Shown here piece by piece: positions 48,194 to 57,764 of a stretch of 64,000 nucleotides of DNA. Position numbers and translations under genes: made by a program. The stretch covers positions 1 through 64,000 of the forward strand of contig DAHUYF010000207.1 of assembly GCA_027315365.1 (NCBI GenBank), given 5' to 3'. Source of the DNA: Rhodospirillales bacterium. Lineage in GTDB: Bacteria; Pseudomonadota; Alphaproteobacteria; ATCC43930; CGMCC-115725. The first letter of the stretch is position 1; every line of letters begins with the position of its first letter. The notes beneath the pieces are model-generated. The model saw nothing but the letters and a program-made list of their open reading frames with translations, had not been told where the DNA came from and ran no database searches.

Positions 48194-48445
48194 ATGAAGC
48201 TGCTCTATTTCGCTTGGCTGCGCGCCAAGATCGGCATTGCCGAGGAGCGCGTCGATCCTCCGGCCGGGGTCGCCACCGTGGCGGCGCTGCTCGACTGGCT
48301 CAGGACCCGCGGCCCGGGCTTCGCCGAGGCGCTCAAGGACCTCAAGGTCGTGCGCGTCGCGGTCAATCAGGAACATGTCGGCCGGGACCATCCGCTGCGG
48401 CCCGGCGACGAGGTGGCGCTGTTCCCGCCGGTGACCGGAGGCTGA
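48194..48445 (+). CDS. moaD: Molybdopterin synthase sulfur carrier subunit MoaD
   Basis: A small ubiquitin-like sulfur carrier of 83 aa. It opens MKLLYFAWLRAKIG, as usual for MoaD, and ends in PPVTGG, the Gly-Gly that is thiocarboxylated. It donates sulfur to cyclic pyranopterin phosphate in complex with MoaE, which follows 3 bp later. A 150-bp gap separates it from the SDR; that gap has a small palindrome (CCCGC-TTGC-GCGGG, 48106-48119) and may hold a new promoter. Confidence 0.96.
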   Translation: MKLLYFAWLRAKIGIAEERVDPPAGVATVAALLDWLRTRGPGFAEALKDLKVVRVAVNQEHVGRDHPLRPGDEVALFPPVTGG

Positions 48446-48448
48446 GCC

Positions 48449-48898
48449 ATGATCCGCGTGCAGCGCGAGGATTTCGACATCGGCGCCGAGCTGGACGCGC
48501 TCTGCCGCGGCAAGACCGGCATCGGCGGGCTGGCGAGCTTCGTCGGCTTGGTACGCGACCTCGCCGGCGACCGCCGCATCGGCGCCATGACCCTGGAGCA
48601 TTATCCCGGCATGACCGAGCGCGCGCTGGCCGAGATCGAGGCCGAGGCGCACCGGCGCTGGCCGCTCGACGCGGTGCTGATCATCCACCGTTACGGCCGG
48701 CTCGAGCCCGGCGAGCGCATCGTTCTGGTCGCCACCGCCTCGGCACATCGCCAGGCGGCCTTCGACGGCTGCCAGTTTCTGATCGACTGGCTCAAGACCA
48801 AAGCACCGTTCTGGAAGCTCGAGGAGACGCCGGAGGGGCCGCGCTGGGTCGACGCCCAGGCGAGCGACGACACCGCCGCCGAGCGCTGGAGCCGCTGA
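48449..48898 (+). CDS. moaE: Molybdopterin synthase catalytic subunit MoaE
   Basis: The 149-aa catalytic partner of MoaD. Family features are IGGLASFVGLVRD, the LEHYPGMTERALAEIEAEA helix, IIHRYGRLEPGERIVLVATAS, HRQAAFDGCQFLIDWLKTKAPFWKLE (catalytic Lys pair) and GPRWVDA. It is cotranscribed with moaD. It ends 4 bp from the convergent enoyl-CoA hydratase gene, with no terminator between them. Confidence 0.97.
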   Translation: MIRVQREDFDIGAELDALCRGKTGIGGLASFVGLVRDLAGDRRIGAMTLEHYPGMTERALAEIEAEAHRRWPLDAVLIIHRYGRLEPGERIVLVATASAHRQAAFDGCQFLIDWLKTKAPFWKLEETPEGPRWVDAQASDDTAAERWSR

Positions 48899-48902
48899 GC
48901 GC

Positions 48903-49673
48903 TCAGCCTTCCGCGGCGCCGTGGCGGCCCGCCCCCTTGGCGAAGCGCGCCGCGCCGTCACGGGTCTCGCCGCTCCGCAGCACCTCGGCGCCGCGGCGGA
49001 ACTCGTTCGCCATCGCCGCCGCGACATCGTGATCCCATTGCTCGTATGCCGAGAGCCGGTCGCTCCGGAGGCAGAGCGGCGGCAGCGCCGCGAGTTCGCG
49101 GGCGAGCGCTTCGGCCGCCGGCCGCGACGCGCCGACCGGGACGACGCGGTTGGCGAGCCCGATCGCCAGCGCCTCCGCCGCGCCGACCGGCCGGCCGGTG
49201 AGGATCATGTCGAGGGCGCGGCCCTCGCCGATGAGCCGCGGCAGCCGCACCGTGCCGCCGTCGATGAGCGGCACGCCCCAGCGCCGGCAGAAGACGCCGA
49301 ATACCGCATCCTCCTCGGCAACGCGCAGGTCGCACCACAGGGCAAGCTCGAGGCCGCCGGCAACCGCGTGGCCCGCCACCGCGGCGATCACCGGCTTGCC
49401 CAGCCGCAGCCGCGTCGGCCCCATCGGACCGATGCCGTCGGGCTTGGCCCAGCCGATGCCGGTCGCGGTCGCCGCCACTTTGAGATCGAAGCCGGCGCAG
49501 AACGTGCCGTGCGCGCCGTGGAGCACCGCGACGCTCGCCGCGTCGTCGGCGTCGAAGGCGGCAAAGGCGTCGGCGAGCTGCTGCGCCATCGCCGGGTTCA
49601 CCGCGTTGCGCGCCTCGCGCCGGTCGATGATCACCGTGGTGACCGGCCCCTCCGTCTCGACGCGGATGGTCAT
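48903..49673 (-). CDS. Enoyl-CoA hydratase/isomerase-family protein
   Basis: A 256-aa crotonase-fold protein. GTFCAGFDLK and the oxyanion-hole stretch AAVAGHAVAGGLELALWCDLRVAEEDAVFG are clear, followed by RRWGVPLIDGGTVRLPRLIG. The usual catalytic Glu positions appear altered (second site D-G-G-T), so it may catalyse a non-standard crotonase reaction. ATG 49673 is the start. It follows ilvE by 37 bp on the same strand; with the branched-chain aminotransferase this could serve branched-chain acyl-CoA breakdown, an inference. Confidence 0.88.
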   Translation of the reverse strand: MTIRVETEGPVTTVIIDRREARNAVNPAMAQQLADAFAAFDADDAASVAVLHGAHGTFCAGFDLKVAATATGIGWAKPDGIGPMGPTRLRLGKPVIAAVAGHAVAGGLELALWCDLRVAEEDAVFGVFCRRWGVPLIDGGTVRLPRLIGEGRALDMILTGRPVGAAEALAIGLANRVVPVGASRPAAEALARELAALPPLCLRSDRLSAYEQWDHDVAAAMANEFRRGAEVLRSGETRDGAARFAKGAGRHGAAEG

Positions 49674-49710
49674 CGCCGCCTCCGCCCGCTCGTCGCCGCC
49701 CGCTCGCGGC

Positions 49711-50730
49711 TCACCCCACCGGCATCATCCAGCCGTAGCGGTCGGCGATCGTGCCGTATTGGATGCCCTGGATCTCGTCATAGAGGCGCTGCAGCGTCTT
49801 GCCCGGCTTGTCTTCCGACCCGAAACGTAGCGTCCTGTCGCCGCGCGTGATCGACGAGATCGGCGTGATCACCGCGGCGGTGCCGCAGGCGCCGATCTCG
49901 GCGAACTCCTCGATCTCGTCCCAACGCACCGGCCGGTGCTCGACCTTGAGGCCGAGGTCGCGGGCGATCGTCCGCAGGCTGTCATTGGTCACGCTCTCCA
50001 GGATCGATGGCGATTTGGGCGTGACGTAGCGGCCGTCGCGGGTGATGCCGATGAAGTTCGAGGTGCCGAACTCGTCGATCAGGCTGTGGGTGGCGGCGTC
50101 GAGATAGAGCGAGACCGGATAGCCCTTCTGCTTGACCTCGATGTCGCCGACCAGCCCGGCAGCGTAGTTGCCGGCGGCCTTGACGTGACCGACGCCGTGC
50201 GGCGCGGCGCGATCGTAGTCCTCCTGGACATAGGCGCGCACCGGCACCATCCCGTCCTTGTAATAGGGGCCGACCGGCATGGCGAAGACGATGAAGGCGT
50301 AGTCGTCGCTGGGATGGACGCCGATGACCGCGCTGGTGCCGATCAGCAGCGGGCGGACATAGAGCGTCGCGCCGGTGCCGAAGGGCGGGACATAGGCATC
50401 GTTCTTGGCGACGATCATGCGCACGGCGTCGAGGAACACGTTTTCCGGCACCGGCGCCATCGCCAGCCGCTGCGCCGAATGCATCATGCGCCGGGCGTGG
50501 GTGTCGGCCCGGAAGCAGGCGACCTTGCCGCTCGCCTGGCGGAACGCCTTCAGCCCCTCGAAGCAGGACTGGCCGTAATGCAGGCAGGTGGCGGCGATGT
50601 GGAGAGTGAGGCTCGCGCCGGAGCACGCCGCCGCCGCCGACCAGGCGCCATGGCGGAAATCGGCCCTGGCGTAGACGCCGGTGTCGAGGTAGCGGAAACC
50701 CAGCTCTTTCCAGGAGATCGTCGTATCCAT
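49711..50730 (-). CDS. ilvE: Branched-chain amino acid aminotransferase IlvE (type II)
   Basis: A fold-type IV PLP aminotransferase of 339 aa acting on leucine, isoleucine and valine. Type II landmarks are LHYGQSCFEGLKAFR, TGATLYVRPLLIGTSA, the PLP Lys in GHVKAAGNYAAGLVGDIEVKQKG, FGTSNFIGI and GACGTAAVITPISSI near the end. It is divergent from the petP regulator; this pairing of ilvE with petP-petR recurs in alphaproteobacteria. The enoyl-CoA hydratase gene follows 37 bp downstream. Confidence 0.95.
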   Translation of the reverse strand: MDTTISWKELGFRYLDTGVYARADFRHGAWSAAAACSGASLTLHIAATCLHYGQSCFEGLKAFRQASGKVACFRADTHARRMMHSAQRLAMAPVPENVFLDAVRMIVAKNDAYVPPFGTGATLYVRPLLIGTSAVIGVHPSDDYAFIVFAMPVGPYYKDGMVPVRAYVQEDYDRAAPHGVGHVKAAGNYAAGLVGDIEVKQKGYPVSLYLDAATHSLIDEFGTSNFIGITRDGRYVTPKSPSILESVTNDSLRTIARDLGLKVEHRPVRWDEIEEFAEIGACGTAAVITPISSITRGDRTLRFGSEDKPGKTLQRLYDEIQGIQYGTIADRYGWMMPVG

Positions 50731-50822
50731 GTCGGTCTCTTCCGCTCGCTCCGCTCGGGGTTCTGCGCCATTATGGGCCGGACGGTCAGCCGGTGTAACA
50801 GTTTCGACGAAAATAAGTCAAC

Positions 50823-51320
50823 ATGTCTGACATAAAATCTGCCGCGAACCTGCTCTTCCTCCGCGAGGAGGAACTGCGCCAGGGGATCGAGCTCCTCTAT
50901 TACGCCTATCGCGATTTCACCGCCGAGCCCGACTCCATGCTGGCACGCTACGGTTTCGGCCGCGCCCACCACCGCGTCATCTATTTCGTCGGCCGCCACC
51001 CGCAGATGAGCGTCAGCGACCTGCTCGGCATCCTGCGCATCACCAAGCAAAGCCTGAGCCGGGTGCTCGGCCAGCTGGTGCGGCAGGGCTTCATCCTGCA
51101 GCGGCCGGGCAGCCGCGACCGCCGCCAGCGGCTGCTGGAGCTCACCGAGAAGGGCGTCGAACTCGAGCGGCAGCTCTCGGAGAACCAGCGCCAGCGCATC
51201 GCCAAGGCCTATCGCGAGGCCGGCGCGCAAGCGGTCGAGGGCTTCCGCAAGGTCATGCTCGGCGTCATCGGCAGCGAGGCCGACCGCCGCCGCTTCGAGC
51301 GCGGCCCGCCGACGCGCTGA
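50823..51320 (+). CDS. petP: MarR-family regulator, PetP-like
   Basis: A 165-aa winged-helix MarR regulator. Its core reads ARYGFGRAHHRVIYFVGRHPQMSVSDLLGILRITKQSLSRVLGQLVRQGFI followed by the wing RPGSRDRRQRLLELTEKG. It heads a three-gene run with an OmpR-type regulator and an EnvZ-like kinase. MarR (PetP) plus OmpR-type (PetR) beside each other is the petPR arrangement known from Rhodobacter capsulatus, where it affects cytochrome bc1 expression. The symbol is assigned by arrangement and family. Confidence 0.88.
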   Translation: MSDIKSAANLLFLREEELRQGIELLYYAYRDFTAEPDSMLARYGFGRAHHRVIYFVGRHPQMSVSDLLGILRITKQSLSRVLGQLVRQGFILQRPGSRDRRQRLLELTEKGVELERQLSENQRQRIAKAYREAGAQAVEGFRKVMLGVIGSEADRRRFERGPPTR

Positions 51321-51335
51321 AGGCTTCGGTGTATA

Positions 51336-52028
51336 ATGCCCGCCATGGACGGCACCGAACCGCATCTGCTGGTGGTCGATGACGATGCGCGGTTGCGCGA
51401 ACTGCTGCGCCGCTATCTCGACGAGCACGGCTTTCGCGTCACCACCGCCGGCGACGCCGCCGAGGCGCGCGCCCGGCTCGCCAGCATCGCCTTCGACCTG
51501 CTGGTGCTCGACGTGATGCTGCCTGGCGAGACCGGGCTGGAGCTCACCCGGGGGCTGCGCGCGACCAGCCGCATCCCGATCCTGCTGCTGACCGCGATGG
51601 CCGAGCCGGGAGACCGCATCAACGGCCTCGAATGCGGCGCCGACGACTACCTCGCCAAGCCGTTCGAGCCGCGCGAGCTGGTGCTGCGCGTGCGCAACAT
51701 CCTGCAGCGCGTGCCGCAGCCGCAGCTCGACAGCGCCGAGTTCCGCTTCGGCGCCTGCCGCCTCGACCTGACGCGCGGCGAGCTCTATCGCGGCGGCGAC
51801 CCGGTGCATCTCACCACGGCGGAGAAGGCGCTGCTGATGGCGCTGGCGCGCCGGCAGGGCGAGCCGGTGTCGCGCGAGGCGCTGTCCGAGGAGGCGCAGT
51901 TCAGCGGCAATGTCCGCACGGTCGACGTGCAGGTGACGCGGCTCAGGCGCAAGATCGAGCGCGACCCGAAATTCCCGCGCTACCTCCAGACGGTGCGGGG
52001 CACCGGCTATGTCCTCAAGCGAGATTGA
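51336..52028 (+). CDS. petR: OmpR-family response regulator, PetR-like
   Basis: A 230-aa regulator with receiver and winged-helix output domains. The receiver has VVDDDARLRELLR, phosphorylation site Asp59 in LLVLDVMLPGETGLE, LLTAM and YLAKPFEPREL. The C-terminal Trans_reg_C domain ends RTVDVQVTRLRRKIERDPKFPRYLQTVRGTGYVL. It follows petP by 15 bp and overlaps the kinase start by 20 bp. ATG 51336 has a weak ribosome-binding site; ATG 51345 is an alternative. The PetR assignment is by context. Confidence 0.92.
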   Translation: MPAMDGTEPHLLVVDDDARLRELLRRYLDEHGFRVTTAGDAAEARARLASIAFDLLVLDVMLPGETGLELTRGLRATSRIPILLLTAMAEPGDRINGLECGADDYLAKPFEPRELVLRVRNILQRVPQPQLDSAEFRFGACRLDLTRGELYRGGDPVHLTTAEKALLMALARRQGEPVSREALSEEAQFSGNVRTVDVQVTRLRRKIERDPKFPRYLQTVRGTGYVLKRD

Positions 52029-53394
52029 GCGCGCCGCGCTACCGGCCGGCGCCGCGGCGCCCGCGGCGGACAGTCATCGCCGCTGGTGGAAGCGGATGCT
52101 GCCCCGCTCGCTGTTCGGCCGCTCGCTCATCATCATCATCCTGCCGCTGGTGCTGGCGCAGCTGATCGCCACATGGATCTTCTACGACCGCCATTGGGAC
52201 ACGGTCGAGCGGCGGCTCGCCACCGGCGTCGCCGGCGACATCGCGCTCACGCTGGACTCGATGCGCTATGCCGACACCCCCGACGAGGTCGACGCGCTGC
52301 TGATGCGCGCCGCCGACGCCACCGACCTCTATTTCATCTTCCGGCCCGGCGAGAGGCTGCCGAACGACGTGCGCGAGGCCGGCGACAGCCGCATCGAGGA
52401 GCAGCTCGCCGCCGCGCTCGACGAGCGCGTCAACCGCCCCTTCCAGATCGACGCCGATTACGACCCCCGCGACATCCTGATCTCGATCGAGACGCATGAC
52501 GGCGTGATGCAGGTGGCAGCGCCGCGCAAGCGGCTGTTCACCCCCACCACCTACATCTTCGTGCTGTGGATGGCGGGCTCTTCGCTGGTGCTGCTGGCGG
52601 TGGCCTCGCTGTTCATGCGCAACCAGGTCAAGGCGCTGCGCCGGCTGGCGGCGGCGGCGGAAAGCTTCGGCAAGGGCCGCGACGTGCCGCAGTTCAGGCT
52701 CGAAGGCGCCACCGAGGTCCGCCAGGCGGCGGCCGCCTTCCTCAAGATGCGCGACCGCATCCGCCGTCAGATCACCCAGCGCACCGAGATGCTGGCGGGC
52801 GTGTCGCATGATCTGCGCACGCCGCTCACCCGCATGCGCCTCGCCCTCGAGTTCCTCGGCCAGGAGGGGCCGGAGGTGGCCGAGCTCAGGGACGACGTGA
52901 TTGTCATGGAGCGCATGGTGCAGGGCTATCTCGACTTCGCCCGCGGCGAAGGGCCCGAGCAGCCGCGCGACACCGATGTCGGCCTGCTCGTCGAGGAGGT
53001 CGCGGCCGCGGCACGGCGCGACGGCGCCGACATCTCGCTGGCGCTGCCGGAGGATTACGTGCTGCCGCTGCGTCCCGATGCGATGCGGCGCTGCATCGCC
53101 AACCTGCTGAACAACGCGCGGCGCTACGGCAGCCATGTCTGGGTGACGGCGGTGCCGGTCGCCGACGGGATCGACATCATCGTCGACGATGACGGGCCGG
53201 GGATTCCCGCAGCGCAGCGCGAGAATGTGTTCCGCCCGTTCTTCCGCCTCGACGCCGCGCGCAACCCCGCCACCGGCGGCGTCGGGCTCGGCCTCACCAT
53301 CGCCCGCGACGTGGCGCGCGGCCACGGCGGCGAGCTGACGCTCGAGCAATCGCCGCAGCATGGGCTGCGCGTCCGCCTGCATCTGCCGCAATAG
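52009..53394 (+). CDS. EnvZ-like sensor histidine kinase
   Basis: A 461-aa inner-membrane kinase partnered with the overlapping OmpR-type regulator. A first membrane helix (SLIIIILPLVLAQLIATWIF), a periplasmic domain (about 57-180), a second helix (TYIFVLWMAGSSLVLLAVASLF), a HAMP segment, HisKA with phospho-acceptor His267 in AGVSHDLRTPLTRMRLALE, and HATPase_c (NLLNNARRYG, VDDDGPGIP, GGVGLGLTIARDVARGHGG) follow in order. The sensed signal is unknown. The EnvZ type suits envelope or osmotic sensing. Confidence 0.95.
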   Translation: MSSSEIERAALPAGAAAPAADSHRRWWKRMLPRSLFGRSLIIIILPLVLAQLIATWIFYDRHWDTVERRLATGVAGDIALTLDSMRYADTPDEVDALLMRAADATDLYFIFRPGERLPNDVREAGDSRIEEQLAAALDERVNRPFQIDADYDPRDILISIETHDGVMQVAAPRKRLFTPTTYIFVLWMAGSSLVLLAVASLFMRNQVKALRRLAAAAESFGKGRDVPQFRLEGATEVRQAAAAFLKMRDRIRRQITQRTEMLAGVSHDLRTPLTRMRLALEFLGQEGPEVAELRDDVIVMERMVQGYLDFARGEGPEQPRDTDVGLLVEEVAAAARRDGADISLALPEDYVLPLRPDAMRRCIANLLNNARRYGSHVWVTAVPVADGIDIIVDDDGPGIPAAQRENVFRPFFRLDAARNPATGGVGLGLTIARDVARGHGGELTLEQSPQHGLRVRLHLPQ

Positions 53395-53442
53395 AACGTC
53401 GACCGCCTATCGCCTGGGCCGTGCGGCTCTCGTGCTTGCGGC

Positions 53443-53473
53443 AAAAAAAGAGGCCGCCCAAGGGGGCGGCCTC
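53443..53473 (-). terminator. Rho-independent terminator of the phasin gene
   Basis: On minus, GAGGCCGCCC pairs with GGGCGGCCTC (10-bp stem, 53450-53459 with 53464-53473, 4-nt loop) and is followed by seven T (53449-53443). It lies 45 bp beyond the phasin stop. On plus no T-run follows, so it does not end the kinase transcript. Confidence 0.9.
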
Positions 53474-53518
53474 ACCCGCGTCGCACACAGGGGGAATGAT
53501 CGGCGACGCGTCGGACCG

Positions 53519-53956
53519 TTAGCGCGCGACCTTCTGCTTGGCGAATTCGCGCATCTCTTCGAAGCCCTCGGCGACCCGCTTCTGGATCACGTTGAAGGCT
53601 TCGGTATTGGCCTTGGTCACGAGCTCGGCGAGCTCGCGGGCATTGGCGACGCCCTTCTCGAACGCCGTCTTGGCGAACTCGGCGCTCTTGGCGATGCGCT
53701 CCTCGGGGGCGCCGGGCTGGCTCCAGTCGCGCACCAGGCTCGAGGCCTCGTCGACCGCCTGGCGGGCGAGTTCCACCTGGCGGCGGGCGACGGCCTGGAC
53801 ACCTTCGACCGCGAGCTGGTTGGCCTGGGTCAGCGCCTCGAGATTCTTGCGCTGGGCAGCGACGATCGATTCGATGTCGAGGCCGGGGAAGCTGAAGCCG
53901 GCAAACGCCTTGCCGACATCCATGTCAAGGAAAGTGTGCTTGCCGTTGGTCGTCAT
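53519..53956 (-). CDS. phaP: Phasin-family protein
   Basis: A 145-aa amphipathic helical protein that coats polyhydroxyalkanoate granules. The phasin_2-type core runs DIESIVAAQRKNLEALTQANQLAVEGVQAVARRQVELARQAV and continues as near-uninterrupted helix (AKSAEFAKTAFEKGVANARELAELVTKANTEAFNVIQKR). It has its own promoter candidate (54010-54038) and a strong terminator, so it is monocistronic and likely highly expressed. It implies PHB storage. The symbol is generic. Confidence 0.93.
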   Translation of the reverse strand: MTTNGKHTFLDMDVGKAFAGFSFPGLDIESIVAAQRKNLEALTQANQLAVEGVQAVARRQVELARQAVDEASSLVRDWSQPGAPEERIAKSAEFAKTAFEKGVANARELAELVTKANTEAFNVIQKRVAEGFEEMREFAKQKVAR

Positions 53957-54009
53957 GGGTCGTTCCTTCGCGGGGTTAGCGCACGTATGTTGCGGTGCAC
54001 AATAAGGCG

Positions 54010-54038
54010 AATATGGCGAGCCTCCCGGGCGGAGTCAA
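54010..54038 (-). promoter_or_regulatory. Promoter of the phasin gene
   Basis: On minus, TTGACT (54038-54033), a 17-bp spacer and CATATT (54015-54010) form a sigma-70-type promoter, with a leader of roughly 45 nt before the phasin ATG. The leader contains TTGTGCACCGCAA, a TGC-rich element that might interest a PHB regulator such as PhaR; that part is speculative. Confidence 0.5.
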
Positions 54039-54076
54039 GCAAAACGAGCGAAAAAATATTGCAATGCGAAAGCGCC

Positions 54077-54697
54077 TCAGGCGGCGGCGGCCGCGGCGCT
54101 CAGTCCCAGCAACGATCCCACCCCTCTGAGGCGCCGGTCAAGCGCCGCCATAGTCCGGGCGAGGTCACCGCTGTCATCCTCCAGGAAGGTGCGGAACAGC
54201 GACAGGTAGACCCCGGCCAACACATGCGTGCGCATGCGGCCCTGCCAACCGGCGGCGGAGAGCCCCGCCGCTTCCAGCATCCAGCCCATCGAGCACAGCA
54301 GCGCCGGCGCGGCGAGCAATGCCGCCGGATCGCCGACGCTGTCGCGCAGGATGGCGCGCAGCGCGCCGCGATGCGGCGCCAGTGCGTCGAAGCGCCGCAT
54401 CAGCAGGTCGAAAAGCCGGTCGCGGGACGGCTCGCCGGGGTCGCCGCCTTCGGCCAGCGCCGCGCGATCGACGCGGCGGTGGAATTCGGCGAGGAGCGCC
54501 GGCTTGGAGGGACAGGCGGCATAGGCCTCCACCAGCGTAAGCCCGGCCTCGGCGGCGATCTCGGCCAGCCCGGTCCGGCGCCAGCCTTGGCGCTCCGCCA
54601 GGCTCAGCGCGGCATCGACCAGCCGGTCCTTGGTGCCGGCGGCCGACCTCGCCGCGGATGTGCCGCGAGCCTTTCCAGCGCCCGCCCGCTTCACCAT
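54077..54697 (-). CDS. TetR-fold protein, COQ9-like C terminus
   Basis: A 206-aa protein with a TetR-type N-terminal helix-turn-helix (TKDRLVDAALSLAERQGWRRTGLAEIAAEAGLTLVEAYAACPSK). The C-terminal half ends YLSLFRTFLEDDSGDLARTMAALDRRLR, which resembles the closing motif of COQ9-family ubiquinone-synthesis proteins, themselves TetR-fold. It may be a transcriptional regulator or a lipid-binding COQ9 relative. The start at 54697 has GGAGG 7 nt upstream. It lies downstream of ubiK-ybjN-proC on the same strand, and upstream of the phasin gene, whose expression it could control. Confidence 0.8.
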   Translation of the reverse strand: MVKRAGAGKARGTSAARSAAGTKDRLVDAALSLAERQGWRRTGLAEIAAEAGLTLVEAYAACPSKPALLAEFHRRVDRAALAEGGDPGEPSRDRLFDLLMRRFDALAPHRGALRAILRDSVGDPAALLAAPALLCSMGWMLEAAGLSAAGWQGRMRTHVLAGVYLSLFRTFLEDDSGDLARTMAALDRRLRGVGSLLGLSAAAAAA

Positions 54698-54809
54698 GGC
54701 AACCCTCCCGGACATCGCCCGTGTCGGGCCAGCATAGGCGAGGCTGCCCGGGCTGCGCCACTGCGGCGGGCGCGAGCGCGGCGCCGCGGGAGGGCGCGTC
54801 GCCGCCGCG

Positions 54810-55637
54810 TCAATCGGCGAGTTCGCGCGAGCGGCGGGCCGCGGCAAGCACGGCGCGGCGCAGCAGCGGCGCCAGGCCGTCGGCAGCCATCAGCACGTCG
54901 AGCGCCGCGCGCGTCGTGCCGCCCGGGCTGGTGACCGCCTCGCGCAGCGTCGTCGCGCTGTCGCGGGAAAGCCGCGCCAGCTCGCCCGATCCGGCCACGG
55001 TGGCGCGGGCGAGCCGGGCGGCGAGATCGGCCGGCAGGCCCGCCGCCACGCCGGCCTCGGCCAGGCATTCGATGAGCAGGAAGACATAGGCCGGGCCGCT
55101 GCCGGAGACTGCGGTCACGGCGTCGATCATCGCCTCGTCGGCGACCCAGGCGACCTCGCCCACCGCCGCCAGCAGGCGCTCGGCGAGATCGCGCTGCGCC
55201 GGGCTCACCCGCGGATTGGCACAGGCGACCGCGATGCCGCGGCCGATCGCCGCCGGCGTGTTGGGCATGGCGCGGACCACGGCGGCCTCCGGACCGAGCG
55301 CCCGGGCGAAGAATCCGAGGGTCTTCCCGGCCGCGATCGAGAGATAGAGCGCATCGGCGGCAAAACGGCGATAGGCCGGCAGCACCTCGGCCATCGCCTG
55401 CGGCTTGACCGCCAGGATCACCACCGCCGGGGCGACATCACCGGCGATCGCGTCGATCGAAGCCAGCAGCTCGATCCCGGGCCGGCCGGCGAAGGCGTCG
55501 GCGCCGGGGCCCGGCTCGACCACCACCAGGCGCCGCGCCAAGCCCCGATCGAGCCAGCCGCTCAGCAGCGCGCCTCCCATCTTGCCGCAACCGACGAGCA
55601 GCAGCGCCGGCCGCTGCGGCGCTGCATCGCCGCTCAC
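54810..55637 (-). CDS. proC: Pyrroline-5-carboxylate reductase ProC
   Basis: Last enzyme of proline synthesis. The 275-aa protein has an N-terminal Rossmann motif (LLLVGCGKMGGALLSGWLDRG), AVKPQAMAEVL, RAMPNTPAAIGRG and the family signature VSGSGPAYVFLLIECLAEAGVAAGL with TSPGGTTRAALDVL near the C terminus. It starts at GTG 55637 inside the ybjN stop (GTGA overlap). The frame is open further upstream through ybjN, which is a G+C artefact. Confidence 0.95.
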   Translation of the reverse strand: MSGDAAPQRPALLLVGCGKMGGALLSGWLDRGLARRLVVVEPGPGADAFAGRPGIELLASIDAIAGDVAPAVVILAVKPQAMAEVLPAYRRFAADALYLSIAAGKTLGFFARALGPEAAVVRAMPNTPAAIGRGIAVACANPRVSPAQRDLAERLLAAVGEVAWVADEAMIDAVTAVSGSGPAYVFLLIECLAEAGVAAGLPADLAARLARATVAGSGELARLSRDSATTLREAVTSPGGTTRAALDVLMAADGLAPLLRRAVLAAARRSRELAD

Positions 55638-56137
55638 GCCTCGCCCGCGGGATCGATCATCGCCGCGGCGATCGCCTCCTCGGCTCCCTTGCCGCCCCAG
55701 ACCACCAGTTGGAAGGCCGGGTAGAAGCGCTCGCACTCGCTGACGGCGATGTCGACGAGATCCTCGATCTGCTCGACGCAGGGGCCGGCCGCGCCGCGCA
55801 GCAGCACGCCCTGGCGGAAGGAGGGCGACTGGGTGTCGGCGGTGACATCGAAATGGCCCAGCCACAGCCGCTCGTTGACCACCGCCAGCAGTTCGAAGAT
55901 CGCGGCGCGGCGCGCCTTGGGCACTTTCATCTCGAAGGCGCAGGTGAAATGCAGCGCGTTGATCTCGCGCTGCCAGACGAAGAACAGACGATAGTCGCAC
56001 CAGCGCCCGACGATCTCGACGACCATCTCCTCGTCGCTGGCGCGGTCATGCACCCACTCGTTCGCCTGGACGATCTCCTCGACGAGATCGATCGGATTGG
56101 CGGTGGAAACGACGGTTTCAAGGGATAAGGTGTTCAT
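55634..56137 (-). CDS. YbjN-domain protein
   Basis: A 167-aa protein of the YbjN/type III secretion chaperone-like fold. Landmarks are NEWVHDRASDEEMVVEIVGRWCDYRLFFVWQREINALHFTCAFEMKVP and RFYPAFQLVVWGG near the end. The family is linked to motility and stress phenotypes in enterobacteria, but its molecular role is unknown. ATG 56137 has AGGAGG 4 nt upstream. The pair ybjN-proC is conserved in alphaproteobacteria; here they overlap by 4 bp. Confidence 0.92.
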   Translation of the reverse strand: MNTLSLETVVSTANPIDLVEEIVQANEWVHDRASDEEMVVEIVGRWCDYRLFFVWQREINALHFTCAFEMKVPKARRAAIFELLAVVNERLWLGHFDVTADTQSPSFRQGVLLRGAAGPCVEQIEDLVDIAVSECERFYPAFQLVVWGGKGAEEAIAAAMIDPAGEA

Positions 56138-56293
56138 TCGCCCTCCTGCGGGCCATCGCGCATCGCCGGCCAAGCCAAAGGGCGATCCTCGGTATTTTGT
56201 GTGAACCACCCCCGGTCACCACAAGATGTAGCCTGCCAAAGCTGGCGGGGTGGCGCAAGCCTTGAGTTACCCACAACGCCCGAAAACACCGGG

Positions 56294-56608
56294 CTACAAC
56301 GGCTCGACGGTCTTCGCCTTGCGCACCGCAGCGCGCGAGCGCAGCGGCCGCGCCGCCGTGCCGGCATCGAGCCGCGCCTCGAGCGCGGCGACGCGCGCGG
56401 CCAGCGCCTCCTGTTCGGCCCGCGCCTTGGCCGCCATCGCCTGGACGGCGTCGAATTCCTCGCGCCGCACCAGGTTCATGCGGCCGAGGATGCGCTCGAA
56501 CTGCTCGCGCAGTCGGCTCTCGACCTCGCCGCGGACGCCGGTGAGCGTGCCCAGCGCGCCGGCGGCGACGCGGGCGAGATCGTCGAATAGGCGGTTCTCG
56601 GTCTGCAT
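56294..56608 (-). CDS. ubiK: Accessory ubiquinone-biosynthesis factor UbiK (BMFP, YqiC family)
   Basis: A 104-aa membrane-fusogenic coiled-coil protein that assists ubiquinone synthesis in proteobacteria. It opens MQTENRLFDDLARVAAGALGTLTG and has the coiled coil VRREEFDAVQAMAAKARAEQEALAARVAALEARL, followed by a basic tail. ATG 56608 gives the family length; a GAGGAG lies 12 nt upstream. It is the first gene of a minus-strand group and divergent from hldD. The 155-bp gap to ybjN has no recognisable feature. Confidence 0.9.
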   Translation of the reverse strand: MQTENRLFDDLARVAAGALGTLTGVRGEVESRLREQFERILGRMNLVRREEFDAVQAMAAKARAEQEALAARVAALEARLDAGTAARPLRSRAAVRKAKTVEPL

Positions 56609-56763
56609 GGCGGCGTTGCTCTCCTCGTGACAAGCCCGGATCCGCATCCGGCTAGCACAGATATGGGCGGCGCCGGAACCGAATTCGACCGCTGCCGCGG
56701 CACCCTCTTTGCCGCGCCGCCGGCAGCGCTTATAACACCGGCGCGGCAGGGAAGGCCTTCGCG

Positions 56764-57750
<987 letters not shown>

Positions 57751-57764
57751 AAGCGGTCGCCCCG

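Noticed and set aside
53395-53518. The hairpin with the A-run as terminator of the plus-strand kinase
   Set aside because: On plus the A-run precedes the stem and no T-run follows. On minus it is a textbook terminator for the phasin gene.
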